From: Haloarchaeobius litoreus
Lineage (GTDB): Archaea > Halobacteriota > Halobacteria > Halobacteriales > Natrialbaceae
Length of the DNA: 64,000 nucleotides
Assembly: GCF_024495425.1 (NCBI RefSeq)
Contig: NZ_JANHJR010000001.1
Span: 744,001-808,000, forward strand
Reading direction: 5' to 3'
Below the pieces are notes generated by a model. The model saw nothing but the letters and a program-made list of their open reading frames with translations. It ran no database searches and was not told where the DNA came from. The translations under genes were made by a program, and so were the position numbers. This document shows, piece after piece, positions 8,960 through 18,405 of the stretch (positions are counted from its first letter, which is position 1; the number at the start of each line of letters is the position of its first letter).

Positions 8960-11900
8960 TCACTCCCCGTCGAGCGCGTCCGCGACGGCCTCGATGGGGT
9001 GCTGTGGCCGGTCGGCACCGGACCTGTCGGCCAGCTGGGTCCGACAGGACGCACCGGGCGCGACCGGCCGGCCGTCGGCGGCGTCGACCTGCTCGAAGAG
9101 GATGCGGCCGATGGCCCGCGAGAGCTCGAGATGCTCGGCCTCGTAGCCGAAGCTACCGGCCATGCCACAGCAGCCCGAGTCCAGCGGCTCGACCGCGTAC
9201 CCCGCGCGCCGGAGGACGCCGACCGCGTGGTGGTCCGTCCCGAGCGCCTTCTGGTTGCAGTGCCCGTGGTAGACGAGCCGGTCGTCGGGCGCGTCCGTCG
9301 GCAGGTCCGCGACGAGCCGGTGGCGGTCGAGGTACTCGCAGACGCCGTAGCTGGCCGCAGAGACGGCCGCACGAGCCGACGAATCCGGCAGGAGGTCCGC
9401 GTACTCGTCGGCGAGCATCGCGGCGTCGCTCGGCTCGACGAACACCACGTCCCAGCTGTCCGCGACGGGCGGTTCGAGCGCCGCGACCGTCGCCCTGGCC
9501 CGCTCCCGGGCGGTGTCGAGGAAACCCAGCGAGTACGCCGGCCGGCCGCTCGCCCCGAGATTCCCGGGAACCGCGACGTGGACACCGGCGGCCTCCAGTA
9601 CCCGAACGGCCGCCCTGCCGACCGCCGGCTCCGTATAGTTGGTGTAGGTGTCCGGGTAGAGCACGACGCGACGGTCGGCGTCGGCCGGCACCCGCGGGCC
9701 GCGGGCGTCGAACCAGTCCACGAGGCTCTCGCGCTCGAAGGTCGGGAGTTCCCGGTCGGCCGCCACGCCGAGCAGGCGCTCACCGACGGCGCGGACGCCC
9801 GGAACCCGGGTGGACCAGTTCGACAGCGGCGCGAACGTGCTCCCGAGGCTCGCCCAGCGGTCGATGTCGCGGAACAGCCGCTCGCGGAGCGAGGCACCCT
9901 CGCGCTCGTGGTGCTGGTGTTTCAGCTCCGACTTGAGCTTCGCCAGGTCGACGCCGGTCGGGCAGTCGCTCGCACAGCCCTTGCAGCCGACACAGAGGTC
10001 GAGCACCTCGGACTGGAACCGCTCGGAGTGCAGCTCGTCCTCGTCGAGCTCGCCGCCGATGGCCGCCCGGAGCAGGTTCGCCCGTCCCCGGGTGCTCTGA
10101 ATCTCCTCGCGGCTGGCGCGGTAGGTCGGGCACATGGTGTCGCTCCCGGTCTGGCGGCAGGTGCCACAGCCGTTGCAGAGCTCGACGAGGTGGGCGAAGC
10201 CGCCGTCGTCGTCGAAGTCGAGTGCCGTCCGTGGCTCGACGGCGCTGTAGTCGCCCCCGTAGCGCAGGTTCTCGCGCATGTCGGCCCCGACGCCGCGGCC
10301 GTTCGGTGGCCCGCAGTCTGCGGGCGAGTCGCGGTAGACGACGTTGCCGGGGTGGAGCAGCCACGACGGGTCGAACGCGGTCTTGACCCGCTTGAAGGCG
10401 TTCCAGAGGTCGGGGCCGTACATCTTCGGCGTGAACTCGGTGCGCGCGAGCCCGTCGCCGTGCTCGCCGGAGAACGCCCCGTCGTACGCGAGCACGAGGT
10501 CGGTCACGTCGTCGGCGATGGCGTGCATCGTCTCGACGCCGTCGTCGGTCTTCAGGTTCAGGATGGGCCGGATGTGGAGGGTGCCGACGCCGGCGTGAGC
10601 GAAGTACGCCGCCGAGGTGCCGTGACGGTCCAGTATCTCCTCGAACTCCTCGACGTAGCTGGCGAGCCGGTCCGGCGGGACCGTCGCGTCCTCGATGAAC
10701 GGGTACGGCTTCGGGTCGCCGTCCATCGACATCAGCAGCGGGATGGCCGCCTTCCGGAGCTTCCAGAGGTCGGCCTGGTCGTCGGGGTCGAACGCTTCGA
10801 GGTGTTCGGTGGCGGCTCCCTCGCGCTGGAGCGTGTCGGTGACGGTGTCGATGGCCGCCACGAAGTCGTCGTGGAGTTCCGAGTCGAACTCGACGAGCAG
10901 GAAGGCCGCGGCGTCCACGGGGAACGGCTCGGCGTACTCGCTGTACTCGGGTGCGTCGCGGGCCATCGCGACCACCTGGTCGTCGACGAGCTCGACCGCG
11001 CTCACGTCGTGGGAGAGCGCCTCGGGGACGGCCGCCAGTGCGTCCACGAGGTCGTCGTAGGCGAAGACGGCCAGCGCGGTGGACTCGGGACGGGTCACGA
11101 GGTCGAGGTCGGCCGCGGTGACGACCCCCAGCGTGCCCTCGCTCCCGACGACGAGCTTCGCGAGGTTCATGACGCGCTTGCCGTCCTCTTCGCGGACCAC
11201 CTTGTGGAGGTTGTAGCCGGAGACGCAGCGCTTGAGTTCGGGGTAGCGGGACTCAATCTCGGTCTCGTGCCCCTCGACGAGTTCCCGCACTGTCCGGTGG
11301 AGGTCGGCGACGCGGTCGTCCCGGTCGAGGAGTGCGTCCCACTCGGGGGAGTCGAGTGTCACGTCGCCGAGCGTCGCCTCGATCCCGTCCGCGAGCACCA
11401 CGTCGACGGAGCGGACGTAGGCGTCGGTGATGCCGTAGCGGACCGAGTGTGCACCCGTCGAGTTGTTGCCGATGCCGCCGCCGACGGTCGCCCGCGCCGA
11501 GGAGGCCGGGTCCGGCGCGAACTGGAGGCCGTGGGGTTCCAGGGTGGCGTCGAGGTCGTCCTGCACGACGCCGGGCTGGACCCGGGCAGTCCGTGCCTCC
11601 GGGTCGACGTCGAGCACCGAGTCCATGTGGACCGAGCAGTCGAGGACGACACAGCCCTTCCCGACGCCCTGTCCCGCCAGCGAGGTACCGGCCCCGCGTG
11701 GGAGCACCGGGACCCCGTGGTCTGCCGCCGTCCGGACCGCCGCCTGCACGTCCGTGGCGTCCCGTGGTTCGACCACACCCGCCGGACGGGCCTGGTAGAT
11801 GCTCCCGTCCGTGGCGTACAGCACCTGTGCGTACTCGTCGAAGCGGACGTCGCCGCGGACCGACTCGCGGAGGTCCTCGGCGAGGTCGACGTAGGACTCG

Positions 11901-11962
11901 TCGTCCGGGTGCGCGAACCCGAGGCTGTCGTGGCCGGGGCGGCTGCCGTCGTCAGTCGCCAT
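8960..11962 (-). CDS. FAD-linked 2-hydroxyacid oxidase fused to Fe-S/CCG domains (GlcD-GlcF or D-lactate dehydrogenase type)
   Basis: A 1000-aa fusion enzyme. Residues about 45-230 are a PCMH-type FAD-binding domain (PRGAGTSLAGQG). About 240-540 is the FAD-oxidase C-terminal domain. About 595-690 carries two 4Fe-4S motifs, CNGCGTC-x8-CP and CVGCKGCASDCP. The rest is a GlpC/CCG-type region with DSGCCGMAGSFG. It would oxidise a 2-hydroxy acid such as D-lactate or glycolate and pass electrons to the quinone pool or another carrier. Start 11962 is chosen because a CATTTACC element is centred about 27 nt upstream; ATG 11980 is an alternative. It is divergent from an alanine-glyoxylate-type aminotransferase, which favours glycolate as substrate (inference). 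Confidence 0.88.
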   Translation of the reverse strand: MATDDGSRPGHDSLGFAHPDDESYVDLAEDLRESVRGDVRFDEYAQVLYATDGSIYQARPAGVVEPRDATDVQAAVRTAADHGVPVLPRGAGTSLAGQGVGKGCVVLDCSVHMDSVLDVDPEARTARVQPGVVQDDLDATLEPHGLQFAPDPASSARATVGGGIGNNSTGAHSVRYGITDAYVRSVDVVLADGIEATLGDVTLDSPEWDALLDRDDRVADLHRTVRELVEGHETEIESRYPELKRCVSGYNLHKVVREEDGKRVMNLAKLVVGSEGTLGVVTAADLDLVTRPESTALAVFAYDDLVDALAAVPEALSHDVSAVELVDDQVVAMARDAPEYSEYAEPFPVDAAAFLLVEFDSELHDDFVAAIDTVTDTLQREGAATEHLEAFDPDDQADLWKLRKAAIPLLMSMDGDPKPYPFIEDATVPPDRLASYVEEFEEILDRHGTSAAYFAHAGVGTLHIRPILNLKTDDGVETMHAIADDVTDLVLAYDGAFSGEHGDGLARTEFTPKMYGPDLWNAFKRVKTAFDPSWLLHPGNVVYRDSPADCGPPNGRGVGADMRENLRYGGDYSAVEPRTALDFDDDGGFAHLVELCNGCGTCRQTGSDTMCPTYRASREEIQSTRGRANLLRAAIGGELDEDELHSERFQSEVLDLCVGCKGCASDCPTGVDLAKLKSELKHQHHEREGASLRERLFRDIDRWASLGSTFAPLSNWSTRVPGVRAVGERLLGVAADRELPTFERESLVDWFDARGPRVPADADRRVVLYPDTYTNYTEPAVGRAAVRVLEAAGVHVAVPGNLGASGRPAYSLGFLDTARERARATVAALEPPVADSWDVVFVEPSDAAMLADEYADLLPDSSARAAVSAASYGVCEYLDRHRLVADLPTDAPDDRLVYHGHCNQKALGTDHHAVGVLRRAGYAVEPLDSGCCGMAGSFGYEAEHLELSRAIGRILFEQVDAADGRPVAPGASCRTQLADRSGADRPQHPIEAVADALDGE

Positions 11963-12049
11963 CGTGTTACGTGACGGCATACCACGGTAAATGCCTTCGC
12001 CACGGGCCGGCGAGATAGCTTTTTGCCGCGACGCCCTGATGCTCCCGGT

Positions 12050-13231
12050 ATGCAGGACACACCACAGGTCGGCGAACTCACGCCACCGAACCGGACGCTG
12101 ATGGGGCCGGGACCGAGCGACGTCAACCCGCGGGTGCTCCGCGCGATGAGCACGCCGCTGGTGGGCCACCTCGACCCGTCGTTCATCGAGATCATGAACG
12201 AGGTGCAGGAACTGCTGCGGTACACCTTCCGGACCGACAACCAGTGGACCATCCCGGTGTCGGGGACCGGCTCGGCGGCCATGGAGGCGGCCATCGGGAA
12301 CGTCGTCGAACCCGGCGACACGATGCTCGTCCCGACGAACGGCTACTTCGGCGGTCGGATGGCGGAGATGGCCCGCCGGGCCGGCGGCGAGGTCGTCGAG
12401 GTCGACGCGCCGTGGGGCGAACCGCTCTCACCGGCGGACGTCGCCGACGCCTTCGACGAGCACCAGCCAGACGTGTTCGGCTTCGTCCACGCCGAGACGA
12501 GCACCGGCGTCCGCCAGCCGCATGTCTCCGAGCTCACCGGCATCGCCCACGAGCACGACGCGCTCGTCGTCGCGGACACCGTCACCAGCGTCGGCGGCGT
12601 CGAGCTGCGTGTCGACGAGTGGGACATCGACGTGGCCTACGCCGGCCCGCAGAAGTGTCTCTCCTGTCCGCCGGGCGCGTCGCCGCTGACGCTCAACGAC
12701 GACGCGATGGACAAGGTGCTCGCCCGCGAGGAGCCCGCCCGCTCCTGGTACCTCGACCTCTCGCTGCTGGAGGGATACTGGGGGGAGGAGCGTGCGTACC
12801 ACCACACCGCACCCATCACGAACGTCTACGCGCTCCGCGAGGCGCTCCGGCTCGTCGCCGAGGAGGGCATCGCGAGGCGGTGGAAGCGCCACGAGCGCAT
12901 GGCGGGTGCGCTGAAGGCCGGCGTGAAGGCGATGGGGATGGAGATGAACGCACCCGACGAGTACTGGCTCCCGAGCCTGAACGCCGTCCGGGTACCCGCC
13001 GGCGTCGAGGACGGCGCGGTCATCTCGCGGCTGCTCGACGAGTACGACCTCGAGATCGCCGGCGGGCTCGGTGACCTTTCGGGCGAGATATTCCGCATCG
13101 GCTGCATGGGTCACTCCGCGCGGCCGAAGAACGTGACCTACCTCGTCAACGCGCTCGGCAGCGTCCTCGAGGACGAGGGCGCGGACGTGGACGCCGCTGC
13201 CGGCGCGGCGGCGACCGCAGAACGGCTGTAG
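12050..13231 (+). CDS. Class V aminotransferase (alanine-glyoxylate / serine-pyruvate type)
   Basis: A 393-aa PLP enzyme of the alanine-glyoxylate/serine-pyruvate aminotransferase family. Visible features are the MGPGPSDVNPRVLRA start of the fold (about 18-32), SGTGSAAMEAA (71-81) at the cofactor phosphate, VADTVTSVGG (174-183), and the Schiff-base lysine K202 in GPQKCLSCPPG. It would convert glyoxylate to glycine with alanine or serine as donor. ATG 12050 lies 26-28 nt after an AGCTTTTTG element (12018-12026), which fits a leaderless mRNA. It shares an 87-nt divergent promoter region with the FAD/Fe-S oxidase, suggesting joint control of glyoxylate metabolism. Confidence 0.93.
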   Translation: MQDTPQVGELTPPNRTLMGPGPSDVNPRVLRAMSTPLVGHLDPSFIEIMNEVQELLRYTFRTDNQWTIPVSGTGSAAMEAAIGNVVEPGDTMLVPTNGYFGGRMAEMARRAGGEVVEVDAPWGEPLSPADVADAFDEHQPDVFGFVHAETSTGVRQPHVSELTGIAHEHDALVVADTVTSVGGVELRVDEWDIDVAYAGPQKCLSCPPGASPLTLNDDAMDKVLAREEPARSWYLDLSLLEGYWGEERAYHHTAPITNVYALREALRLVAEEGIARRWKRHERMAGALKAGVKAMGMEMNAPDEYWLPSLNAVRVPAGVEDGAVISRLLDEYDLEIAGGLGDLSGEIFRIGCMGHSARPKNVTYLVNALGSVLEDEGADVDAAAGAAATAERL

Positions 13232-13250
13232 GCCGGCCTAGGTGGCCGGC
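13232..13250. terminator. Hairpin between convergent genes
   Basis: GCCGGCC-TAGGT-GGCCGGC is a perfect 7-bp stem lying between the stop of the aminotransferase gene and the stop of the convergent small gene, whose stop codon is inside the loop. It could end transcription from both sides. There is no T tract, and archaeal termination depends mainly on U-runs, so this stays tentative. It contains the generally rare tetranucleotide CTAG. Confidence 0.3.
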
Positions 13251-13561
13251 GGTGCGCGCTCGACCTCGTACTCCGCCTCCTCGTCGACGCCGATGACGGC
13301 CCACTCGTAGTCGGGGTCGGTCTCGCGGACGCGACGCCTGACCGCGTCGGCGTGTTCCGTACGGGTGACGAAGCAACGATACGAACCGGGCGAGGAGTTC
13401 TCCGGCGGATTACGTAGCTCCTCGGTTGCGGTCACGTGGACGACCTTCCAGTCTCGTTCCGCGCGGACTTCGTCGCCATCGGTCGTGACGGAGTAACCGA
13501 GGCGGCTGAAAATCGACTCCGCTTCCTCCCGCAAGTGCCGGTTCGTGTTAACGGGGCACAT
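13238..13561 (-). CDS. Conserved haloarchaeal protein (DUF7116-like)
   Basis: A 107-aa soluble protein. The N-terminal helix is followed by ESIFSRLGY and a strand pattern with ERDWKVVHVTA, the kind of small alpha-beta protein seen across haloarchaea; I recall it as DUF7116 but could not check. No catalytic motif is visible. A TTTATTAGG element on the minus strand (13585-13595) is about 27 nt before ATG 13561, which favours this start. The upstream ATG at 13573 would be only about 16 nt from the TATA centre. Function unknown. Confidence 0.65.
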   Translation of the reverse strand: MCPVNTNRHLREEAESIFSRLGYSVTTDGDEVRAERDWKVVHVTATEELRNPPENSSPGSYRCFVTRTEHADAVRRRVRETDPDYEWAVIGVDEEAEYEVERAPPAT

Positions 13562-13728
13562 TCGGTAACTCATACCACGGCCGGCCTAATAAACGTTCAC
13601 CCGAACTAACCATCGGAAACCTCCGCCGACGGGTTCTGAAACGGCCGAACTCGGCCAGGCGTTCGACCACGATGTCGTTCACTCACGGACAGACCTGTTC
13701 GTCACTGCATCGGGAGATGACGGAACGC

Positions 13729-13983
13729 TCACTCGTGTGCGGCGTCCCACTCGGTCGCCTTCCGGAAGTTCTCGCAGATGTTGCACTGGATGCGCCCCAT
13801 CGAGTCCATCGCGTTGTCGACCGTCTCGCAGTTCGCACAGAACCATCCGTACTTTCGCCCGCGGTCCGGCGTCCCGTAGACCACGAAGAAGGGGGCCTTC
13901 GAGCCGCGGTCGCCCTCCGTCCGGTCCACGTACACCGTCTCCCCGTCCGCAGTGCGCAGCTCCTCCAGCGCGTGGTCGCTCAT
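13729..13983 (-). CDS. Small zinc-ribbon-like haloarchaeal protein (DUF5816-like)
   Basis: An 84-aa protein with four cysteines in two CxxC pairs: CANC near residues 49-52 and CNIC about 22 residues later. This is a classic zinc ribbon. The stretch GWFCANC...MGRIQCNIC...KATEWDAAHE matches a small haloarchaeal family that I recall as DUF5816. An AGACCTAAGCG element on the minus strand (about 14005-14015) is about 27 nt before the ATG, supporting a leaderless transcript. It may bind nucleic acid or protein; no function is known to me. Confidence 0.75.
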   Translation of the reverse strand: MSDHALEELRTADGETVYVDRTEGDRGSKAPFFVVYGTPDRGRKYGWFCANCETVDNAMDSMGRIQCNICENFRKATEWDAAHE

Positions 13984-14045
13984 GCCCCGGGCTTGGGGAC
14001 AGGGTCGCTTAGGTCTGTTCGTCTCGCCAGGGGAGAACGTTCTTG

Positions 14046-15485
14046 ATGGAGCGCGGCGGACGCCCGGACGTGACCCTCCGACTGCTGCACTACGCCGACC
14101 TGGAGGCCGCCTACGACGTGCCCGAACGCGTCGGCCGGCTCGCGACCGCCATCAGCGAGCGACGGGACGACCGGACCGTCGTGACCGGCGGGGGCGACGA
14201 CACCGGACCCTGCGTGCTCAGCTTCGAGGGCGACGGCGGCCACGCCGAGGCGTTCTTCGACGCCGTTGCCCCCGACGTGGAGACGTTCGGGAACCACGAG
14301 TTCGACGGGCCGATGGAGCGCGCCCGACGGTTCGCCGCCGAGACGTCGCCGACGTGGCTCTGTGCGAACCTCTACGACGGTGGCGGCGGCGACGAGGGGC
14401 GATTCGCGGCCGACGCGACGGAGCCGTGGACGACCATCGACACGGCAGCCGGTCGCGTCGGCGTCTTCGGCGTGACGACGCCCGCCCTCCCCCACATAAA
14501 GCCCGACGTACCACTCGACGCCCGTGACCCGGTCACCGCGGCCCGCGAGGCGACCGGCGCGCTCCGGGACGCCGGCGCGGAGTACGTCGTCGGCGTCTCG
14601 CACTGCGGCGACGACGAGCCCATCGCCCGGGCCGTCGAGGTGGACGCCATCCTCGGCGGACACGACCACACGCCCCGCGACGAGGTGGTTGCGGGCACGC
14701 GGATCGTCCGATCCGGCGCGGCCGGCCAGCAGCTCGTCGAGGTGCGGATCGACGATGCCGGCGCGACGACCACCGAGTTCCACGACGTGCCAGCTCACGA
14801 GCCCGACCCGGAGTTGACCGCGGTCCTGCGCGACCAGCTCGCCGCAGCCGAACTGGACGACACCGTGGCCCACGTCGACGGGCGCGTCGAGCGCACCGCA
14901 CGCGAACCTTCGCCGGTCGGGACGTTCGTCGCCGAGTCGTTCCGCCGGGCCGGCGACGCCGACATCGGGCTGGTGAACAGCATGACGATGCGGGACTGCG
15001 GTGTCCCGCTCTCGGGCGCGGTCCGGCGGGTCGACCTCCACTCGCTCGTCCCGTTTCCCGCCGGGCTCGTAACGGTCGAACTCGACGGCTCGGAACTCGC
15101 CGCCGTCGTCACCGAGGCCGGAGGCGGTCACACGGGCCGCGACGGGCCGCCGTGGAACGGGCAGTTCGCCGGCCTCGAACTCGCGTGGGACGAGGAGCGC
15201 GGTCGTCCGGAACAGGTGGCCGTCCGAGGTGAGCCGCTGGCCCGGGACGCGACCTACCGGCTCACGACCATCGGCTACCTCGTCGTCGAGGACGTGGAGT
15301 TCCCGACGCTCACCGAGGAGCATGTCGTGGCGGAGCCCGGTGCCGTCCACGACGCGATGGTCGCCCACGCCGAGCGGGCGGGTATCCCGACGGAGCCGGT
15401 GGACTGGTTCGAGCGCGTCGCCGGTGGACGACGGTCTGGAGCGGGCGACGTGTGGCTTCCCGACAGGGGAGCCGAACGTTCATAA
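14046..15485 (+). CDS. UshA/5'-nucleotidase-family metallophosphatase, paralogue 1 of 3
   Basis: A 479-aa protein with an N-terminal calcineurin-like metallophosphatase domain (about 9-240) and a C-terminal 5'-nucleotidase domain (about 270-450). Metal-site motifs are GGGDDTG, GNHEFD, VSHCGDDE and GGHDHTPRD, but the first motif reads LLHYADLE instead of the usual D-x-H. There is no signal peptide, so it should act in the cytoplasm, unlike periplasmic UshA. Substrate is probably a nucleotide or phosphate ester (inference). ATG 14046 is chosen; GTG 14070 aligns exactly with the starts of the two paralogues downstream and may be the true start. First of three tandem copies. Confidence 0.85.
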   Translation: MERGGRPDVTLRLLHYADLEAAYDVPERVGRLATAISERRDDRTVVTGGGDDTGPCVLSFEGDGGHAEAFFDAVAPDVETFGNHEFDGPMERARRFAAETSPTWLCANLYDGGGGDEGRFAADATEPWTTIDTAAGRVGVFGVTTPALPHIKPDVPLDARDPVTAAREATGALRDAGAEYVVGVSHCGDDEPIARAVEVDAILGGHDHTPRDEVVAGTRIVRSGAAGQQLVEVRIDDAGATTTEFHDVPAHEPDPELTAVLRDQLAAAELDDTVAHVDGRVERTAREPSPVGTFVAESFRRAGDADIGLVNSMTMRDCGVPLSGAVRRVDLHSLVPFPAGLVTVELDGSELAAVVTEAGGGHTGRDGPPWNGQFAGLELAWDEERGRPEQVAVRGEPLARDATYRLTTIGYLVVEDVEFPTLTEEHVVAEPGAVHDAMVAHAERAGIPTEPVDWFERVAGGRRSGAGDVWLPDRGAERS

Positions 15486-15508
15486 CCCGATGCCCACACC
15501 GATTTACC

Positions 15509-16918
15509 ATGCCCCTCCGCATCCTCCACTACGCCGATATCGAGCGGGCTCCCGACGACCCGGAACTGCTCGCCCGACTCGTCGGCCTCGTCCGCGACCG
15601 ACGCGACGAGGAGACGCTCGTCCTCGGCGCGGGCGACAACCTCGGGCCGGGCGTGCTCTCGCTCGTCACCGGGTGCCGTCACGCGCTGGACTTCTTCCAC
15701 GCCGTCGAGCCCGACGGCGACACCTTCGGCAACCACGACTTCGACCGCGGCCCCGAGGTGACCCGCGCGGTCGTCGGCGACTCCCCGATGCCGTGGATCT
15801 GCGCCAACGTCTTCGAGGACGACGGCGGGGACGCCGATTTCTTCGCCGCCGACGAGGGTGTCGTCCCGTGGACCGTCTGCGAAGCCGGCGAGCATCGCGT
15901 CGGCGTCACCGGCGTCACCAGCCCGGAGACCGCCGACATCAACCCTTCCTCGGAACCGCTCACCTTCGCGGACCCCGTCGCGGCCGCGGGCGACGCGGTC
16001 GCGGAACTGCGCGAGCACGGCGTCGACCACGTCGTCGTCATCTCGCACTGCGGGGACGACACCCCGCTCGCCGAGAACCTCGACGTGGACGTCGTCCTCG
16101 GCGGGCACGCCCACGAGGAGTTCATCGACGTGGTCGAGGGGACGCTGCTCGTCCGCGCGGGCTCGAACGCCTCCGGCCTCTCCGAGGTCGTCTTCGAGGA
16201 CCGGCCACGGGGCTACCGGCTCCCCACGCGCGACGCCCCGGTCGCGGAAGACCTGCTCGACGCGCTCGAGACCCGCCGCCGCGAGGCGGGCCTGACGGAC
16301 GTGGTCGGCAGCGTCGACGAGCCCGTGACGGTCGACCGGGCGGACACGAAGCAGGGGGAGAGCCGCGTCGGCAACCTCGTCACCGACGCGTACCGGTGGG
16401 CCGCCGCAGCCGACATCGCGGTCCACTCCTCCGGTGGCCTCCGGACAACCGACGCGCTCGCCGGCGAGGTGACGGCGGCCGACCTCGTCGGGCTCTGCCC
16501 GTTCGAGAACGAGCTGGTGTCCGTCCGCGTCACCGGCGAGCAGGTCAGACGGACGGTCCACGACGCGGCCCTCGCCCAGTACGGTGACGAGGTGCCGACG
16601 CACTGGTTCGGCCACGTCAGCGGTCTCTCGGTCGTCTGGGACGACCTGGCCGACGAGGCGCGCGAGATACTCGTCGGCGGCGAGCCGCTCGACCACGACG
16701 CGACGTACCGGCTCGCGACGAGTCGGTACTACGTCACCTCCTCGCACCTGTTCGACGCGTTCGACCCCGACGACGTGGTCGACTCGCACGGTCAGCAGTT
16801 CGACGCCATCGTCGAGTACGCCCGGGAGAACGAGGTCGACCCCCGGATCGAGGGCCGGGTCCGGCGGCCGACGCTCGACGAGGTCGGTGGTGCGACGGCA
16901 GACGACGTCCGGAACTGA
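15509..16918 (+). CDS. UshA/5'-nucleotidase-family metallophosphatase, paralogue 2 of 3
   Basis: A 469-aa paralogue of the preceding gene with the same two domains. Metal-site motifs are LLHYADIE-like (here RILHYADIE, again D-x-E), GAGDNLG, GNHDFD, ISHCGDD and GGHAHEEF. The C-terminal domain carries GESRVGNLVTDAYRW and HSSGGLR, typical of the substrate-binding half of 5'-nucleotidases. No signal peptide. ATG 15509 follows a TTCATAACC element (15478-15486) by about 27 nt. That promoter overlaps the end of the upstream gene, so this copy has its own leaderless transcript. Confidence 0.88.
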   Translation: MPLRILHYADIERAPDDPELLARLVGLVRDRRDEETLVLGAGDNLGPGVLSLVTGCRHALDFFHAVEPDGDTFGNHDFDRGPEVTRAVVGDSPMPWICANVFEDDGGDADFFAADEGVVPWTVCEAGEHRVGVTGVTSPETADINPSSEPLTFADPVAAAGDAVAELREHGVDHVVVISHCGDDTPLAENLDVDVVLGGHAHEEFIDVVEGTLLVRAGSNASGLSEVVFEDRPRGYRLPTRDAPVAEDLLDALETRRREAGLTDVVGSVDEPVTVDRADTKQGESRVGNLVTDAYRWAAAADIAVHSSGGLRTTDALAGEVTAADLVGLCPFENELVSVRVTGEQVRRTVHDAALAQYGDEVPTHWFGHVSGLSVVWDDLADEAREILVGGEPLDHDATYRLATSRYYVTSSHLFDAFDPDDVVDSHGQQFDAIVEYARENEVDPRIEGRVRRPTLDEVGGATADDVRN

Positions 16919-17007
16919 GGGACACGCACGAACCCCGCTGCCGGCGGCTGTGCGAACCGCCCGCCGGAGCGACACGTTCATCTGTGAACCACGGTTACGC
17001 AGGGTGT

Positions 17008-18369
17008 ATGTCTCCCCGTCTGCTCCACTACTCCGACGTCGAGAACGCCTACGACGACCCCGACCGAATCGGGCGGCTCGCCGGCACCCTCGCCGCCCTC
17101 CGCGACGACGACGCGCTCGTCGTCGGCTCCGGCGACAACACCTCCCCCGGCGTGCTCTCGCTCGTGACCGAGGGCCGGCAGGCGCTCGACTTCTTCCACG
17201 CCGTCGACACCGACGTCGAGACCTTCGGCAATCACGACTTCGACTACGGCCCCGAGGCGACCCGCGATATCGTCGCCGACTCGCCGCAGACGTGGGTCAG
17301 CGCGAACGTTCGCGACGGCGACGACCGGTTCGCCCCCGACCTGACGGAGCCGTGGACGGTCCGCGAGGTCGACGGCGCACGGGTCGGGTTCTTCGGCGTC
17401 ACCGACCCGAAGACGCCCTCCATCAACCCGAACGCGACGGCACTGCACTTCACGGAGCCCATCGCCGCGGCGGAGGACGCGGTCGACGCCCTCCGAGACG
17501 CCGGCGTGGACCACGTCGTCGCCGTCTCCCACCTCGGCCAGGGCGACGAGGAGCTCGCCGTCTCGGTCGATGTCGACGTGGTCCTCGGCGGCCACGTCCA
17601 CAGCGTTGTCGAGGAGTGGATCGACGACACGCTCCTCCTGCGCCCCGGCGTCAACGCCGCCGCCGTCTACGAGGTCGAGCTCGGCCCCGACGGCCCCGAG
17701 GCGACCCGGCACGACCCGATGGACGGCACCCGCGACGAGGCGCTCGCCGACACCCTCCGTGACCGGATGACCGATGCCGACCTCGACGAGGTCGTCGGCC
17801 ACGTCGACGAGCCCATCGTGCGGACCAACTCGGCAGCGTTCCGCGGCGAGAGCCGCATCGGGAACTTCGTCGCCGACGCCTACCGGTGGGCGACCGACGC
17901 CGACGTCGGCCTGCAGAACTCGGGCGGTATCCGGGAGGGCGACGCGCTCGACGGCGCAGTCACCATCGCCGACCTCGTCAGCGTCGTCCCGTTCCAGGAG
18001 CCCGTCGCCGTCGCCGAGGTCACCGGGGCGGAGCTACGCGACGTGTTCCGCGAGGCCAGCGGCGCGAACCTCGCGTTCGGCGAACTCGACTGGTGGCACG
18101 CCCACATCAGCGGTGCCTCGATCACCTGGGACCGGAGCGACCACGTGCTCGTCGACGCCACCGTCGCCGGTGAGCCGGTCGACCCCGACGAGACGTACAC
18201 CGTCGCCACGACGGACTACCTGTTCCACACCGATCACGAGTTCCCGACGCTCGACGAGGAGCACCGACTCGGCCTCCACGACACCCAGTACGAGGTGCTC
18301 GCTGACTACGCCCGCTCGGTCGGCGTCGACCCGAGCGTCGACGGCCGCGTCGTCTGGCGGCGCGATTGA
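17008..18369 (+). CDS. UshA/5'-nucleotidase-family metallophosphatase, paralogue 3 of 3
   Basis: A 453-aa third paralogue. Motifs are RLLHYSDVE (D-x-E), GSGDNTS, GNHDFDYG, VSHLGQG and GGHVHSVVE, then the C-terminal GESRIGNFVADAYRW and NSGGIREGD. The NSGGIR motif is the canonical 5'-nucleotidase form; paralogue 2 has SSGGLR, while paralogue 1 is more divergent here (VNSMTMRD). No signal peptide. A CGTTCATC element (16974-16981) is about 29 nt before ATG 17008, giving this copy its own promoter too. Substrates may differ between the three. Confidence 0.9.
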   Translation: MSPRLLHYSDVENAYDDPDRIGRLAGTLAALRDDDALVVGSGDNTSPGVLSLVTEGRQALDFFHAVDTDVETFGNHDFDYGPEATRDIVADSPQTWVSANVRDGDDRFAPDLTEPWTVREVDGARVGFFGVTDPKTPSINPNATALHFTEPIAAAEDAVDALRDAGVDHVVAVSHLGQGDEELAVSVDVDVVLGGHVHSVVEEWIDDTLLLRPGVNAAAVYEVELGPDGPEATRHDPMDGTRDEALADTLRDRMTDADLDEVVGHVDEPIVRTNSAAFRGESRIGNFVADAYRWATDADVGLQNSGGIREGDALDGAVTIADLVSVVPFQEPVAVAEVTGAELRDVFREASGANLAFGELDWWHAHISGASITWDRSDHVLVDATVAGEPVDPDETYTVATTDYLFHTDHEFPTLDEEHRLGLHDTQYEVLADYARSVGVDPSVDGRVVWRRD

Positions 18370-18405
18370 GAAGATTTACCCGCGCACGTCGATTCCCTTC
18401 ACCCG

